64,000 nt of DNA from Lingula anatina (Eukaryota; Brachiopoda; Lingulata; Lingulida; Lingulidae): assembly GCF_001039355.2 (NCBI RefSeq), contig NW_019774480.1:315067-379066 (forward strand). The letters run 5' to 3'. Under the pieces are notes generated by a model, which was given only the letters and a program-made list of their open reading frames with translations, ran no database searches and was not told where the DNA came from. Position numbers and translations under genes: made by a program. This document shows positions 1-12,030 of this stretch, piece after piece (the stretch's first letter is position 1; the number at the start of each line of letters is the position of its first letter).

Positions 1-2427
1 GGACGCCATCCTTAATTTTGGGGGCATATGTAACCGGTTGACAAGAAGTTACATATTTTGTCACGTGGTTCAGATGAGCAAGAGATATGAATTCCCTGCG
101 ACAGGTCATTCTAAGTCATTCTACGGTTATTCATCGCTCAACAGATTTATAACGTATGTGTAAATGTACTTCTTCAGTGAGAATAAAGAAGCTGGTGTTC
201 GATTAACAGTAAAGTCTATGTGTCATTCTATGTTCTGTTACACTGAGATTTAGTTTGGTTAAACCTACGACATGAATACCCTTCTTTTATCAGTATGAAA
301 CGTTTAATTACAATACAACTACGTAGAATAACTTATCTATATGCTCATTTACTCTTCAAATAGTGGACACATCTGCTTTTGTGGCTAAATAAAAACTACA
401 AGGTTTCTTTGGAGTTTTGAACTGGCTGTGGGTGAAGATGGACATCGTCCACATCTGCTGGAGATGATGTTTGATTTGTGCAGTATGAAATGATCAAAGA
501 TAAATTTTATTGAGTTCATTTTATAACAATAAAAATGATATAAAATATGCATTGGTAGTTTTGATGTTTCACACAAGTTGCCGCATTGAATCACTTTCCC
601 TTAGGATAAAGGTTGCGTGCACGTGTTTGTATGTGTTTCTGGGAACACAGTGCTTACAAAAAATTACTAATGTAATAGTTGATGACTGAGGCTGATGGTG
701 GAAGGCTATTGTAACATTTTTTTTTTTTTTTTGTAAATATGTCTTGTAAATTTTTGTTTAAATATTTAAGAATGGGAATGTCCGGACGCCATCCTTAATT
801 TTGGGGGCATATGTAACCGGTTGACAAGAAGTTACATATTTTGTCACGTGGTTCAGATGAGCAAGAGATATGAATTCCCTGCGACAGGTCATTCTAAGTC
901 ATTCTTAGGTCATTCATCACTCAACAGATGTATAACGTATGTGTAAATGTACTTCTTCAGTGAGAATAAAGAAGCTGGTGTTCGGTGTAAAATCTCCATG
1001 TCATTCTTTTCTCGGCTTCATTGAAATTTAGTTAGGTTTAACCCACCACATAAATACCCTTCATCAGTATTAATCAGTGCAATAAAACTACGTAGCATAA
1101 CTTCTCTATATGCTCATTTACTCTTCAAATATTGGACACCTCTGCTTTTCTGGCTGAATAAAAACTGCAAGGTTTCTCTGGATTTTTGAACTGGCTGTGG
1201 GTGCAGATGGACATTGTCCACTGCTGTGGGTGAAGATGGGCATCGTCCAGTTCTGTGGGTGAAGATGGTCATCGTCCAGTGCTGTGGGTGAAGATGGACA
1301 TCTTCCATTGCTGTGGGTGAAGGTGGTCATCGTCCAGTGCCGTAGGTGAAGATGGTCATCGTCCATGGCCAGTGTTGTGGGTGAAGATGGGTACTGTCCA
1401 GTGCTGTGGGCAAAGATAGACATCGTCCGGTGGTGTGGGTGAAGATGTTTGATCAGAGCTGTAGTACGAAATGATCAAAGGAATTTTTTATTGTTTTCAT
1501 TCTATAACAATAGAAATAATATAACAATGTGCATTTGGTAGTTTTGTTTTTTTCACAAAAGTTACCGCACTCAATTACTTTCATTTGGGATAAAAGTTGC
1601 GTGCACGTGTTTGTATGTGTTTATGGGAACAGAGTTTGCACAGAATATTGCTAATGTAACAGTTGATGGCTGAGGCTGATGGTCGAAGCCTGTTGAAACA
1701 TTTTAATAAATATGTCTTTAAATTTTTGTATAAATATTTAAGAATGAGAATGTCGGGACGCCATCCGAATTTCTTGGGGCATAAATAACCGGTTGACACG
1801 AAGTTACATATTTTCTGTCACGTGGGTCAAATGAGCGGGAGATATAAATTTCCCGCGACAGGTCATTCTAAGTCATTCTTCAGTCATTCATCACTCAACA
1901 GATGTATAACGCACGTGTTAATATACTTCTACAGCGAAAATAAAGAAGTTGTTGTGAGGTTAACAGTAAAGTCTACGTGTCATTCCATTCTCGACTAAAT
2001 TGAGATTTAGTTTGGTTAAACCTACGACATGAATACCCTTCTTTTATCAGTATGAATCATTAAATATTGCAATAAAATTACGTAGAATAACTTATCTATA
2101 TGCTCATTTACCCTTCAAATAGTGGGCACCTCTGCTTTGCTGGCTAAATAAAAACTGCAAGGTTTCTCAGGATTTTTCAACTGGCTGTCGGTGAAGATGT
2201 ACATCGTCCAGTGCTGTTGGAGATGATGTTTGATCAGATATTTTTTTTTTATTGTTTTCATTCTATAACAATAGAAATGACATAAAAATGTGCATTGGTA
2301 GTTTTGATTTTTTCACAAAAGTTGCCGTCCTCAATTACTTTCCTTTGGGATAAAAGTTGCGTGCACGTGTTTGTATGTGTTTATGGGAACAGAGTTTGGA
2401 CAGAAAATTGCGAATGTAACAGTTGAA
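1..2427. repeat. Three tandem copies of a ~0.8-1 kb satellite-like unit
   Basis: Units start at 1, 784 and 1756, each opening with a block like ggacgccatcctt followed by a conserved stretch containing taaccggttgaca and tcacgtgg. Unit 1 is 783 bp, unit 2 is 972 bp, and unit 3 is cut off near 2427 where a TA-rich microsatellite begins. The same order of sub-blocks recurs in each: the opening block, aataaagaagctg, ctcatttac, a minisatellite block, and tgcgtgcacgtgtttgtatg. The longer unit 2 is explained by expansion of the minisatellite. No coding sequence is credible. The array probably lies in a 5' intron of the vWD/EGF gene, or just upstream of it. Confidence 0.9.
1188..1447. repeat. 29-bp minisatellite inside satellite unit 2
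   Basis: About nine head-to-tail copies of a 29-bp motif, ctgtgggtgaagatggacat plus cgtccagtg, with point differences and one 35-bp variant near 1342. Units 1 and 3 of the surrounding satellite have only one or two copies at the same place. The minus-strand ORFs here (repeated SSPT and HLHP peptides) come from this repeat. Because 29 is not a multiple of three, each frame drifts, so they are not genes. Confidence 0.9.
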
Positions 2428-5178
2428 TATATATATTCGTACAGGAAAAACACTTTTACTTTTAATATATATATATATAGTATAAATATTGTTGTCTAGT
2501 GAGCCTGCAAATGTACCCTCATATCAAAAGAGATGCGCAAAAATAAAAGAGAATGAAAATCAATGTCCCGATTCCAATAAAGATAAAACAATTGCAGGTT
2601 TCCATACAGGTTAGTTTTGAATGTGTCTCTAGTTTTCACGTTCGTATATGCGCACTTCCTGTCTGAATAATTATCCCCCGACACTGCATATCTTTATGTC
2701 TCCCACCTCAAATGGTAATGTGTTTTTGTTTAATATAAATATTTGATTATTGCGGCCATGAAATTCAAATTAATGCTGAGATGACTCAGCACTGCATTTT
2801 AATTTTCATTCTACCTTTCTGTCAGGTCATGTTGTTTTTTTATGATTTATCCATATTAATCGTGCCACCTCTTTACGGTTAGAGGGTTACTCTAAAATTT
2901 ATTTCTCCTCTTCGAGTATGTGTTCCCGTCTCCATTCTTTCCACCGTTACTCTTTGTCGACTATAAGAAATAACTCAGACATCGAAGTTCAAATATGTAG
3001 TAACAACGGGTTTCCCACAAGCTACTACTCATGATGATCACTGAACGCCAAGTCATGAATAGGGTCTTGCAGGTAGTGGGGTGGGGGGGCTACCTGGCGT
3101 AAGAGGGACCCGGTCATTATTCCACCTAGCGATCAATGAGTATTCTCATCAGTCTGCTGAAGCCCTACGTCCAGGTAAATTGACCGCGAGCTACCTGTAT
3201 AAAATTGTTCAATATGGTATGATGATTATCATATTTGATCCAATGCTCCATCATTTTTTATTTATTTGATTTCCTTTCGCCTTCAGCGTTATCCCATGGT
3301 ATAAAACAAGCGGTAACACCCACCAGTACATGACACAATAGGGGAAACGACTCTGCGAACGATTACAAAAGATTGGTACAATTTGTTCACAATTCCTGAC
3401 GTACACTTTGCCCGTGTAATGAAACTAAAGGACTTTGTTCAAAAGTGTTTGTGATTGAACGATAGATAATAGCTGCATATAGAAGCCGTACATGACATTT
3501 ATGCTGCTGGAAAATCCATCCGTTTAGAGGCCTTAATTCTTCTTGTGTGGGTCTCCCGTTTGAAACCCGTAACAGGTACGTACACATCGTAAATGTAAAG
3601 CCTAGATTACATTTGATATGCGATGCCCGTACTTATTAAAACTTAAAGATTGGGAAGTCGGTAGTCTGGCTCGGGAGATGAAATATCGCAATCTCCACAT
3701 CTGGTTTCTAACAAGATTGTCCCAAGCTCTAAACAATGCATTTCAGTTATAGTCAATCATTCTTCACATTTTTTAAAGAATTAAAAGTATAATTGAGTCT
3801 AAGAATATCATTTTTGAAAGTATTAATGTAGTCATGTAGACATCAAATTAGTTTGAAATGTGATTTTAACATTATATTTTGAAAATTTAAATATTTTAGA
3901 TGATTTATTGCCTTTTAAATTGTAGTTCAATTTTACTCGGCCAAGGGGGTATTGTCTTAAACAAGGCGAAAGTTGATGTGCTTGGTCTACAACACATGGT
4001 AAGTGATGCATTTGTACTGTTGATTGACATTACTCTTTGATATATGATCCTATAAAACCAATGAAAAATCTCCTAGTAAAAGATTTTTACAAATTTTTCA
4101 TTCCCATCTGAATGAAACAGTAGGCCATTAAGTTGTTTTTATTATTATTTATTAAAGTGCAACAGTAGAAGTGAAGAAATATCCTTACTTCCAAAATGTG
4201 TTGATGAAACCCGAGGCAAAATTATATTTATTTAGGTAAACATGCACAATTTATTTGTGAAGTAATTAAATGGTAAAAGAATGTGGTTTTGTTTCATATT
4301 GCAGAAAATGAGCCACCTAGATGTAAGGAAACATCTCTAAGCCAGGGTGTGTGGGAAATGTTATAAATAGACGCACATTCATACATTTATGTAAAACTGT
4401 ATTTTCAACTTTGAGACTGACAGAAAAAACTTTTTTACCACCTGGAAATTTTTTAAAGTTACCTTTACAGACATCTGCTGGGTAAACATCTTAGAGAAAA
4501 CAGATTTGAAACGTGTTTTCGTGCCTTGTTCATAAATCAACACAATAATGCCAGATTCTCTCGTTTTAGTTATTAGTTATAAAGTGCCGATAGTTTAAGC
4601 GACAATCTTAAAGGTACACCTCATGGGTTTGAAGTTACCTCAAAAACTTATTTTTGCCACCCGAAGCTTCTTATGAAAGTCATTTTAAACAACATCAACC
4701 TTTATAAATTTAATTAAAGGTTATATACAACATTGGTCAAAAGGGTTGTCCCACCCCCATTTCCATGTACTTTTATTTACAAATGATCACCTCACAGTTG
4801 TAAATTGTTAGAAATAGTGTCTTTTATATACCAGATACCGTGTCTAACATGATAAATGGTAAAAAAATACAAAATAGTGTTGAAAATATATATGTTTTAT
4901 ACCATTTAGTCAAATTTATAACAGGTACCCCCTCAAATCCAATGTTTCACTGTGATTTCTACATATGTAAAGAAGTGTGTATTAAATTGAAAAGAGGCCA
5001 CCAAATGTCACCAAATTTACACACAATTAGCATGAGGATGTGCTCGTTAAAGGCCACGTGCCTAATAGCGTGTGCGTCTACCGCGTACTACAATTATCTC
5101 CTGTAGAAGGCGCGACAAGCCTTCAACACGGGTAACAATTCTGTTTTGTGGGATATTGTCCCATTTATCCTAAGGATT
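2428..5178. other. AT-rich non-coding stretch, no gene recognised
   Basis: It starts with a TA microsatellite (about 2428-2480), followed by AT-rich sequence. Several short ORFs (3081-3269 +, 3387-3587 -, 4840-5106 +) lack recognisable domains, plausible splice context or conserved motifs. The stretch could belong to a long intron of the downstream vWD/EGF gene, whose 5' exons are not visible. Confidence 0.6.
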
Positions 5179-5943
5179 AGAGAGCTTTCGCACCTGTACG
5201 TTTAGGTAAACGACTACGTTTAGGTCATCATATTTTGCTGTCTAGTGACGTGTACACATACGGTTAGAGAGAACATTATCCGCAGCTAGATTGCTACCCG
5301 TCAATGAAAAACGGTTTGACAAATCAGCATAATTTTTATTAAATTAAGCCTTTCAAAATTGATCGTTTCTCTGCTATAATTATATTGGACATTTTATTTT
5401 TGCAATATATGTGAAACGTGTTGTCTCTGTTATTTGTGTCTATGTTTTTGTTACTATTGAAATATAGGTTATATCCGTAAAAAAAGGCATTTTCCACTGA
5501 CCATAAGGCAGTCAGAACTGGCCTTCCGCACGCGTGACTGATTGTATTATAAGACTGTTAGGTCATCATTTTGTGAGCAGTTGTTACGAGTACACATGCC
5601 TTTATAAGTGGTCTGTAGACTAGCCGTCTGCACTTGACGCATAACAGGCAGGATATCCGTAAGGTAAGTGCCGTTTAGTAAGATACTACTAGTAGCTCGA
5701 TTTTCTCCTTTAGTTGACAGGGCGTCTCCTTGACTTTTAATGCAAATTTTATGAAGCCTTGTTTCGAAAGTCACATGGCGTCCTGTTTTGTGCATTTGAA
5801 TAAATGAATTATAAATAAAAGTAAGGACAGCACATCTTTCTTTACATGAAATTGTCTCTAATCGCAAATATTGATTAATATTTATTGTATCAGTAACAAT
5901 TACTGACGCTGCATTAATTGGTGACCCGCTTATTTTTTTTCAG

Positions 5944-6140
5944 CTGAAAATTGTGACAACATGCAGCCAACTAAGAAGCGCCGTACTGATTCACCAGCAG
6001 ATTACGTCAGTTACCTGAAAGACAAGCTGGCCTTCGAGAAAGAACACTTTGAATTAGAAAAGAAAGAGCGAGAAGCTAAAATTAAGAAAGACAAGCAAAT
6101 GATTAAGATGGTTTTGTCTTTGGTTAAGAAGAAAAACTGA
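5944..6140 (+). CDS. Putative last exon of a transposon accessory protein
   Basis: A polypyrimidine tract and cag (ending 5943) precede an open stretch. From the ATG at 5961 it reads 59 codons to a TGA at 6138-6140. The peptide starts MQPTKKRRTDSPADYVSYLK and continues with a strongly charged helix rich in Lys and Glu, ending LVKKKN. A basic patch followed by a charged helix is typical of the C-terminus of MYB/SANT-like proteins of Harbinger elements; that is family knowledge, not proof. AATAAA follows at about 6229. It lies wholly inside the inverted-repeat element at 5179-7941, so it belongs to the element and not to the host gene downstream. Upstream exons were not identified. Confidence 0.4.
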
Positions 6141-6523
6141 ATTGACATACTAGGCTCTTGCTGCCTACAAGATACACATGGGCTGAATCTTTGTTATTAT
6201 TTTTTTTTTTTATTCAAGATTTCACTTAAATAAATGTTTGCTTGCGGTATGAATTTTACATTTTACTCTTTAATTTTCCATACGCACAATGTACACGTGT
6301 ACAGTTCATGCTAAATAGTCCACCAAGGTTGGAGGATCTAGTTAAAAGTACCGACTCATCTGATTGCCATACACACAGGTATGGCAGTTGGCCAGAAGAC
6401 CACCTACCAAGTACTGCTTGGCTACAGGAGACAACAGTACTTTTTAATTCTTTCGAAAGTCCAGGAAGGCAAAGTTTCACAATAAAAGTTTCCGAACTCC
6501 CACTCGACGCATTCCCGCACAGG

Positions 6524-6689
6524 CAGGGGCGTAACCAGACCTTTTAAAATTGTACGCACAGATTTTGAAAATTCCCAGGTACAATTATATTCCGTGAAAA
6601 ATACACTGAATTTATGGAGAATAATATCATGGTTGGCTCAAAAAATTGTACGCACAGTGCATCCGTGCGTATGCCTGGTTACGCCCCTG
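6524..6689. mobile_element. Nested 166-bp MITE-like element, hAT-like termini
   Basis: It starts caggggcgtaaccagac and ends with the near-perfect inverted copy (gcctggttacgcccctg). A second inner motif, ttgtacgcacag, occurs in direct orientation at both sides. CAGGGGCGTAAC-type ends are common among small non-autonomous hAT elements. I found no clean 8-bp target duplication, so the superfamily is tentative. Confidence 0.55.
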
Positions 6690-7242
6690 CAGGGGACATT
6701 CTCCTGTTGAATTATTCTTCTTCGGTACTCATATTTGCTCCTCTGAAGGGACTCAACAGATACCTTTTAACGGGGTAAGCCGGATCTCCATGAACTGCGT
6801 ATGGAAGACCATTCCAAAATTACCTAACCTGTCCAATGGCGTATGACCTAATTTAACGTCTCTGCATAAGACTCGGTCACAATCGGCCGTACGGGCTCTT
6901 ACGGGCTGTTTGCGTCCAAATTTTGCGCAGAATCTCACGTCCCACGCAAAGCCTTCTTACGCAATTTCGAGCTCGCAGACAGCCCGTAAGCACGGACGGA
7001 GGATGTTGGACATGTCCAAAAGTTTCTACGAATAGCCTGCGAACAGCGAGACCGCAAGCGTAACTTGCTCACCTCGCACGGAGTTAGCAAGAGAGACGCG
7101 CGTTGTGGAAGACGCACGTCGCAAGCAATGAAGGAGTAAGTGCCCTTTGCGTGTTGAGTAAGGCGCACGCCCTCACAACTAACGAACAAAGTCGAGAGCC
7201 TACCGGGAATGCGTCGCACGTGCGTCACCCCCACGCCTGGTG

Positions 7243-7250
7243 TATAAAAG
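7243..7250 (+). promoter_or_regulatory. TATA box inside the DNA transposon
   Basis: TATAAAAG lies in an unusually GC-rich stretch (about 6880-7260). About 100 bp downstream an ATG at 7355 opens a short basic peptide (MPPKGKRKK) that stops at 7391-7393 unless spliced. It is plausibly the promoter of a transposon gene whose body has been lost. Confidence 0.35.
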
Positions 7251-8139
7251 GCGTGCTCACGACGAACGCTTGCGTCTTTACAATTAACATCGACTATGTA
7301 ACGTGTACAGCAATTTTCAAAATTTTCAAATTTTTGCTCAATTCAGTTTCTAATATGCCTCCAAAAGGCAAGAGAAAGAAGCTTACATATTAGAAAAAAG
7401 GGAGAAGGAAGAAGAAAGAAGAGGAGAACAGGAACCAAAACTGACGTACGCCGTCAGTATGTCACCACAAACGTGAAGCAAAACTGACGCAAAAGGGCAC
7501 TACTTTCGCCGCGCATTGCATTCCCTTCGTAAGTGGTGAGTGTGTGCCACGTACACAGGAAGCAAGACAAACTCAAAAAATGAGTACAATTTCCACGACC
7601 ATCGCTCCTTGCAATTAGCGTCCCTGCCTGAAAGGACATCTTATGTGGCCCTTGCGACTCGCAAGGCAGACTTTCCTATACCTCTACGACCTCCACGGCC
7701 TCCGCAACACCCAAAAATCGCAGGGGTCGTACGATCCTGAAATTCGTGCGTCCGGTTGTGACCGAGGCTTTACAGCACGTAAAACATGTATCAGCCTACT
7801 CAGCTATTGTACAATCCGACTATCCGTAAAGGCTAACCGGGTCTTTCTGCGAAATCACGAAAAAATAAACGATGGTCATTTTACGGTTACGGATAGCTAA
7901 ATGTAGTCGGTCGCCTAAACGTGCAGGTGCGAAAGCTCTCTATTATACCCTTGAAGTCTACGTGTACGTCTCTGAAGGCTACAACTACAGGTTCTCAACT
8001 TCAGCATTTTATATCAGCCAACGATATTAAGTTACCTTTGCCGTCTCCCGCTGAATGTATATTCTTCACTGAAAAGTTCATTATTTAAGGCATGTACCAT
8101 GTATATGAACTCATAATAAAAATAAGATACATTCCCTAG

Positions 8140-8695
8140 GTGTATCCGTCACAGTAGACGTCCGGTTCAGTCCGGTGATGGGGCGTCTCTTCCTTAACGT
8201 GCGTTCTGGTCTAACTGCCAGTTTTAAGGGACAGACGTCTGGACTGTGTGGACTAATGGATGACAACCAGGATAACGACTTCACTCTGGCCAACGGCACC
8301 GTGGTCACCAAGGACAAGGCAGTGGAATTTGCCGAATCATGTGAGTCATAAGGAAAAATAATACAACAACTAGTACTGCATATGTACATTGTTTATGCGG
8401 ATATACCCGGTAAATGTACGTGTATATACCAGTTTTTGATTTGCTTATATAAATGTTTATCTTTCACCTCTGTTACGGGGTGAAAAATAAATGAATCAAT
8501 TGAAGAATAAATAGGTAATTCGTTTTCATCACAGGGAGAATTAGTGAGTCGTTTTCCGGGTCTGGACTATACGGCAGTTGGTCCTGGGACAGTTCTAACT
8601 TCCACGCTGATGACGTCATGGACCCCTCCTACACCGACCCCAGTCTATACAATCCGGCCTATGCTCCTGTCAATGTGTCTCAGGCTGAGAAGAAG
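8140..8695 (+). other. Domain: vWD C-terminal part, two exons
   Basis: Exons 8140-8340 and 8535-8695 read RFSPVMGRLFLNVRSG, then GLCGLMDDNQDNDFTLANGT, then WRISESFSGSGLYGSWSWD. The GLCG motif, the acidic NQDND turn and the following 'W R I' after a phase-1 intron are the usual end of a vWD domain and the start of its tail. The domain's N-terminal strand must lie in an exon upstream of the window, or in the large repeat-filled intron. Confidence 0.8.
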
Positions 8696-11600
8696 GTAAT
8701 CTGGTCCAATAAAGCGTGAATCTAATTACAGTCCTATGGTTTAAGTTTATAATTCAGACTCTGCATCATTATTCTTAAAACTGCCGTGTCACTGAAAGAA
8801 GTATACACTGGATTGTTGAAATATGTTGCATAACATTTCTAACGCCTCAGATACGCGTTTGAGTAATATACGCTAATGGTCCTCTGGTGATATTTTATTT
8901 TAAGAGCAGATGCCTGTAAGAATCAAATAAATTCTTCCTTTTTTTGTCCATTGATAAACTAGGTCCCAAACCGTTCAATTCAGCATTATTCCTGTCAAAT
9001 TTGCTTGTTGTTATGGTTACGGGTGAAAACTCGGTTGCTTTCAAGCACCTGGACGTGGCGAATAATGAATGCACTTAACTGTGTCGCTAAAATGCCGTTA
9101 ATTATTTTCCAGGCTGCAGAGACGGCATGTCAGGGGAAAGGACTGGAAGGCGTGTTACTCCAGGAGTGTGTCTATGACATCTTGGTCACGAAAGATATCA
9201 CTTTCTCCAACCAAGAAGCATACCAAAGCGGTAAGTGGTACATTAAATCTAAACATTAACTTTTTCATGTAGTGATGCTTATTTAGATATGTTTGTGATA
9301 ATATAATATTAGTTGTGCAGTATTCGGATTAATTGATTGAAAAATCCTAGTGCACATGTACATGTTTATATTATATATATATGTAATTGTAAATTAAACC
9401 TGATTTCCACGTGTATATTCTACCAGGTTGTCCCGGTCAATGTAACGGCAAAGGCAGATGCATCAACAGCACGTGCGAATGTAACAGTGGGTGGACAGGA
9501 TCGGACTGTTCCATTGGTAAGTGTGTCTGGAACATATTTTTTTTATTTTATAACCTTTTTATTTTACATGTACATAGAGGCTACAAGACTAAATAATTGC
9601 TTTTTTACAGCTTATATTTACCATTGTCTAGTGGCTAGGAATTGACACGTTACAACCGTTTTAAATAACAAATAAATAATAATGTTATACATAAAATTAT
9701 AAAAAATGTATCAGAAACTCTCTTTTAATAAAATAGAGAAAGTTAAATTAAGGGAAATTTCCATCATAACTGTTTGATGGACTCTTGCTCATTTAAGCGT
9801 AGTATATAATTTCGTAACAAATGTTACTGTGGTTATTTAAGGTTCCTGCGGTGTATGCGTAAACGGTGCATGTGACAGTGGTTTCTGTGTGTGTGAAGTC
9901 GGCTGGGAAGGAGTTGCCTGTGACCAGAAAGGTAATGAAATGAAACATCTTAATTGCTATAATATAAATATTACTAGAGCGAGTGGACGGCTGCTTTTTA
10001 TTTTGGAGGTCATTTTCGATTTTTATAGAAGTAGGCCCAAAAGAAGCAGTTACTGATTCCGCATTCCTACCGTATCATTTTCCAATTAGTAAATTATATC
10101 TTAAAGCGTGAAATTATATAGTACAAGTTTTATCTTGAAAAAGTTTTTTTTTGCGGTCATATTGTGACCTTCCGACAGGCTTCTTTATCCAAAAGCACTC
10201 AAAATATCACTTTTTACAATTGAGCCAAAATTTCATGCTTACGTACGAGTGTACGTTTAATACATTTTTTAACCATATTGCTAGTCTAAAAGAAAAGCGT
10301 ATTTCTGCAGTATTCAGTTTTGCGATAAATACCAAGATAACAATGCAACCGGACAATTCGTCATAGTAATTAAAATGGTGTCCATTAAATATTTACCACC
10401 ACTGAGTCTCACCTTGATTGAAAACAAAAATATTTTGTGGTCTTTCATTTGCAACCGTATTCAAAAAGTAGGATTTTAGAGACCCATAATTGTGACGTTT
10501 CACAGCTATGGCTTTGGTTTTGTTTCAGCTACATGTTTCTACGTGAACAACTGCACAGACGAGGACCACGGCGTGTGCTATAAGACGAACAGATGTCGCT
10601 GTGAACCAGGCTTTGTTGGTGGGTTTTGAAATTAGAGTTTAATTTTTTTCTTAAGTATTAATGATTTCTGACTAATTTCAACTGAAATATAATAACTTCT
10701 CGAATTTGATTATAGGCTTTATGTAGTGGTTTTTGCAAACGATCATTATACAAATATATGAAGAATTACTCACGTAAAGCACCCTTCCCTGTTGACATCT
10801 GGCTGAATATTTTAACTCTTTGTTGACATCAACTTCTGTGTATTTTAAGGCAATGACTGTAGCATCGTTGCAACCTGTGCCAACGTGTCTGAATGTTCCG
10901 GTCACGGGGTCTGCGTGGACTTTGGCGTATGCAAATGTGACAACGGATGGGCGGGGCCAAGCTGTACAGAGTTTTCATGTGAAAGTCTGGCATTGTGCTC
11001 AGGTAGGTTATCGAAGGCATATTTGAATTCAACTGTGAGATCAAAAGTGTTTTCAGATCAGGCATTCACATATTACCGTAGTTTCTGCAGTGGTGTTTTC
11101 ACATGTTGGCACCTTAATACATAGCTCGGCTTTAAAGTAAGGTTTTAACGGAGCCTCTGCGCCCAACAAATTATCAAAGAATGTCAGCTCCATGTAGATC
11201 ATTCACCCAAATTTATTAGGCTTTTGATTGAGATATTTGTTGCAAAAGGGAATATGTCGCCCGTAACGCAATAAAATTAAAGAACCTATCAAACATAACG
11301 GAACAGAGAAATCTCTTGTAAATATTTACACCAATTGCATGCGCACTGAAGCGCAAACCATGGTCCATGGCAAAACATAAAGCACTTTAAAATAACATCT
11401 TTTTTATGCCACAGTCTGCTTGGATAGGCTTTATCAATGTTGCAAACAAAACGGTTTATATTGCATTGCAGGTCATGGGCGATGTGAAGGTTATGACGTA
11501 TGCAAATGTGACAATGGTTGGCAAGGAAACAGCTGCTCTCTTCCCGATTGTTCTTCAAATAATGGCTGCTCCCTGCACGGCGTATGCACTGCACCTGGCA

Positions 11601-11988
11601 CGTGCACCTGTTACGACGGTTACCATGGAGAAAACTGTACCACTGTGAAGAACTGTACGGCACTGAATGGTTGTAGTGGTAACGGTATATGCATCAGCTC
11701 TGGGGAGAATGGGACTGATACCGTATGCAGGTACATATTTTAAGTTTCATTTTAGACACTTCTAAAATAACTCTTTCATATGTTGAGTGTTTAGATACGC
11801 AATCGCTATCATTCTCACTTTTTACACTGTAGTGAATGCTTCGTGAGACGTTTGGTATTTAGTTTAATTAGTGGATTACGCTGTTCCAAGCTGGTTGTAG
11901 TTGTTTGTCTGCTGAAAACTTGAACGCGTTTTGATACCTTTGGCATGTTTAATTTTGCGACAACAATTATTGCTAGACACCCTTACAC

Positions 11989-12030
<42 letters not shown>

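Larger units (their letters stand above)
5179..7941. mobile_element. DNA transposon with 44-bp inverted termini, PIF/Harbinger-like
   Basis: The left end (from 5179) and the reverse complement of the right end (to 7941) both begin agagagctttcgcacctg and stay alike for about 44 bp with five mismatches. The triplet ATT flanks both ends (5176-5178 and 7942-7944), as expected for a 3-bp target duplication. Total length is 2763 bp. Inside are a possible last exon encoding a short basic, charged helix (5944-6140), a TATA-box promoter (7243-7250) and a nested smaller element (6524-6689). A 3-bp duplication and a Lys/Glu-rich accessory protein suit PIF/Harbinger, but no DDE transposase is visible, so the class is an inference. 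It is probably non-autonomous or decayed. Confidence 0.75.

Noticed and set aside
1114-1423. Minus-strand ORFs with repeated SSPT/HLHP peptides
   Set aside because: They run through a 29-bp minisatellite; 29 is not a multiple of three, so the frame drifts between units and there is no gene structure around them.
5944-6140. An upstream exon of the vWD/EGF gene
   Set aside because: It lies inside inverted repeats with a target duplication and ends in a stop and polyadenylation signal, so it belongs to the transposon.
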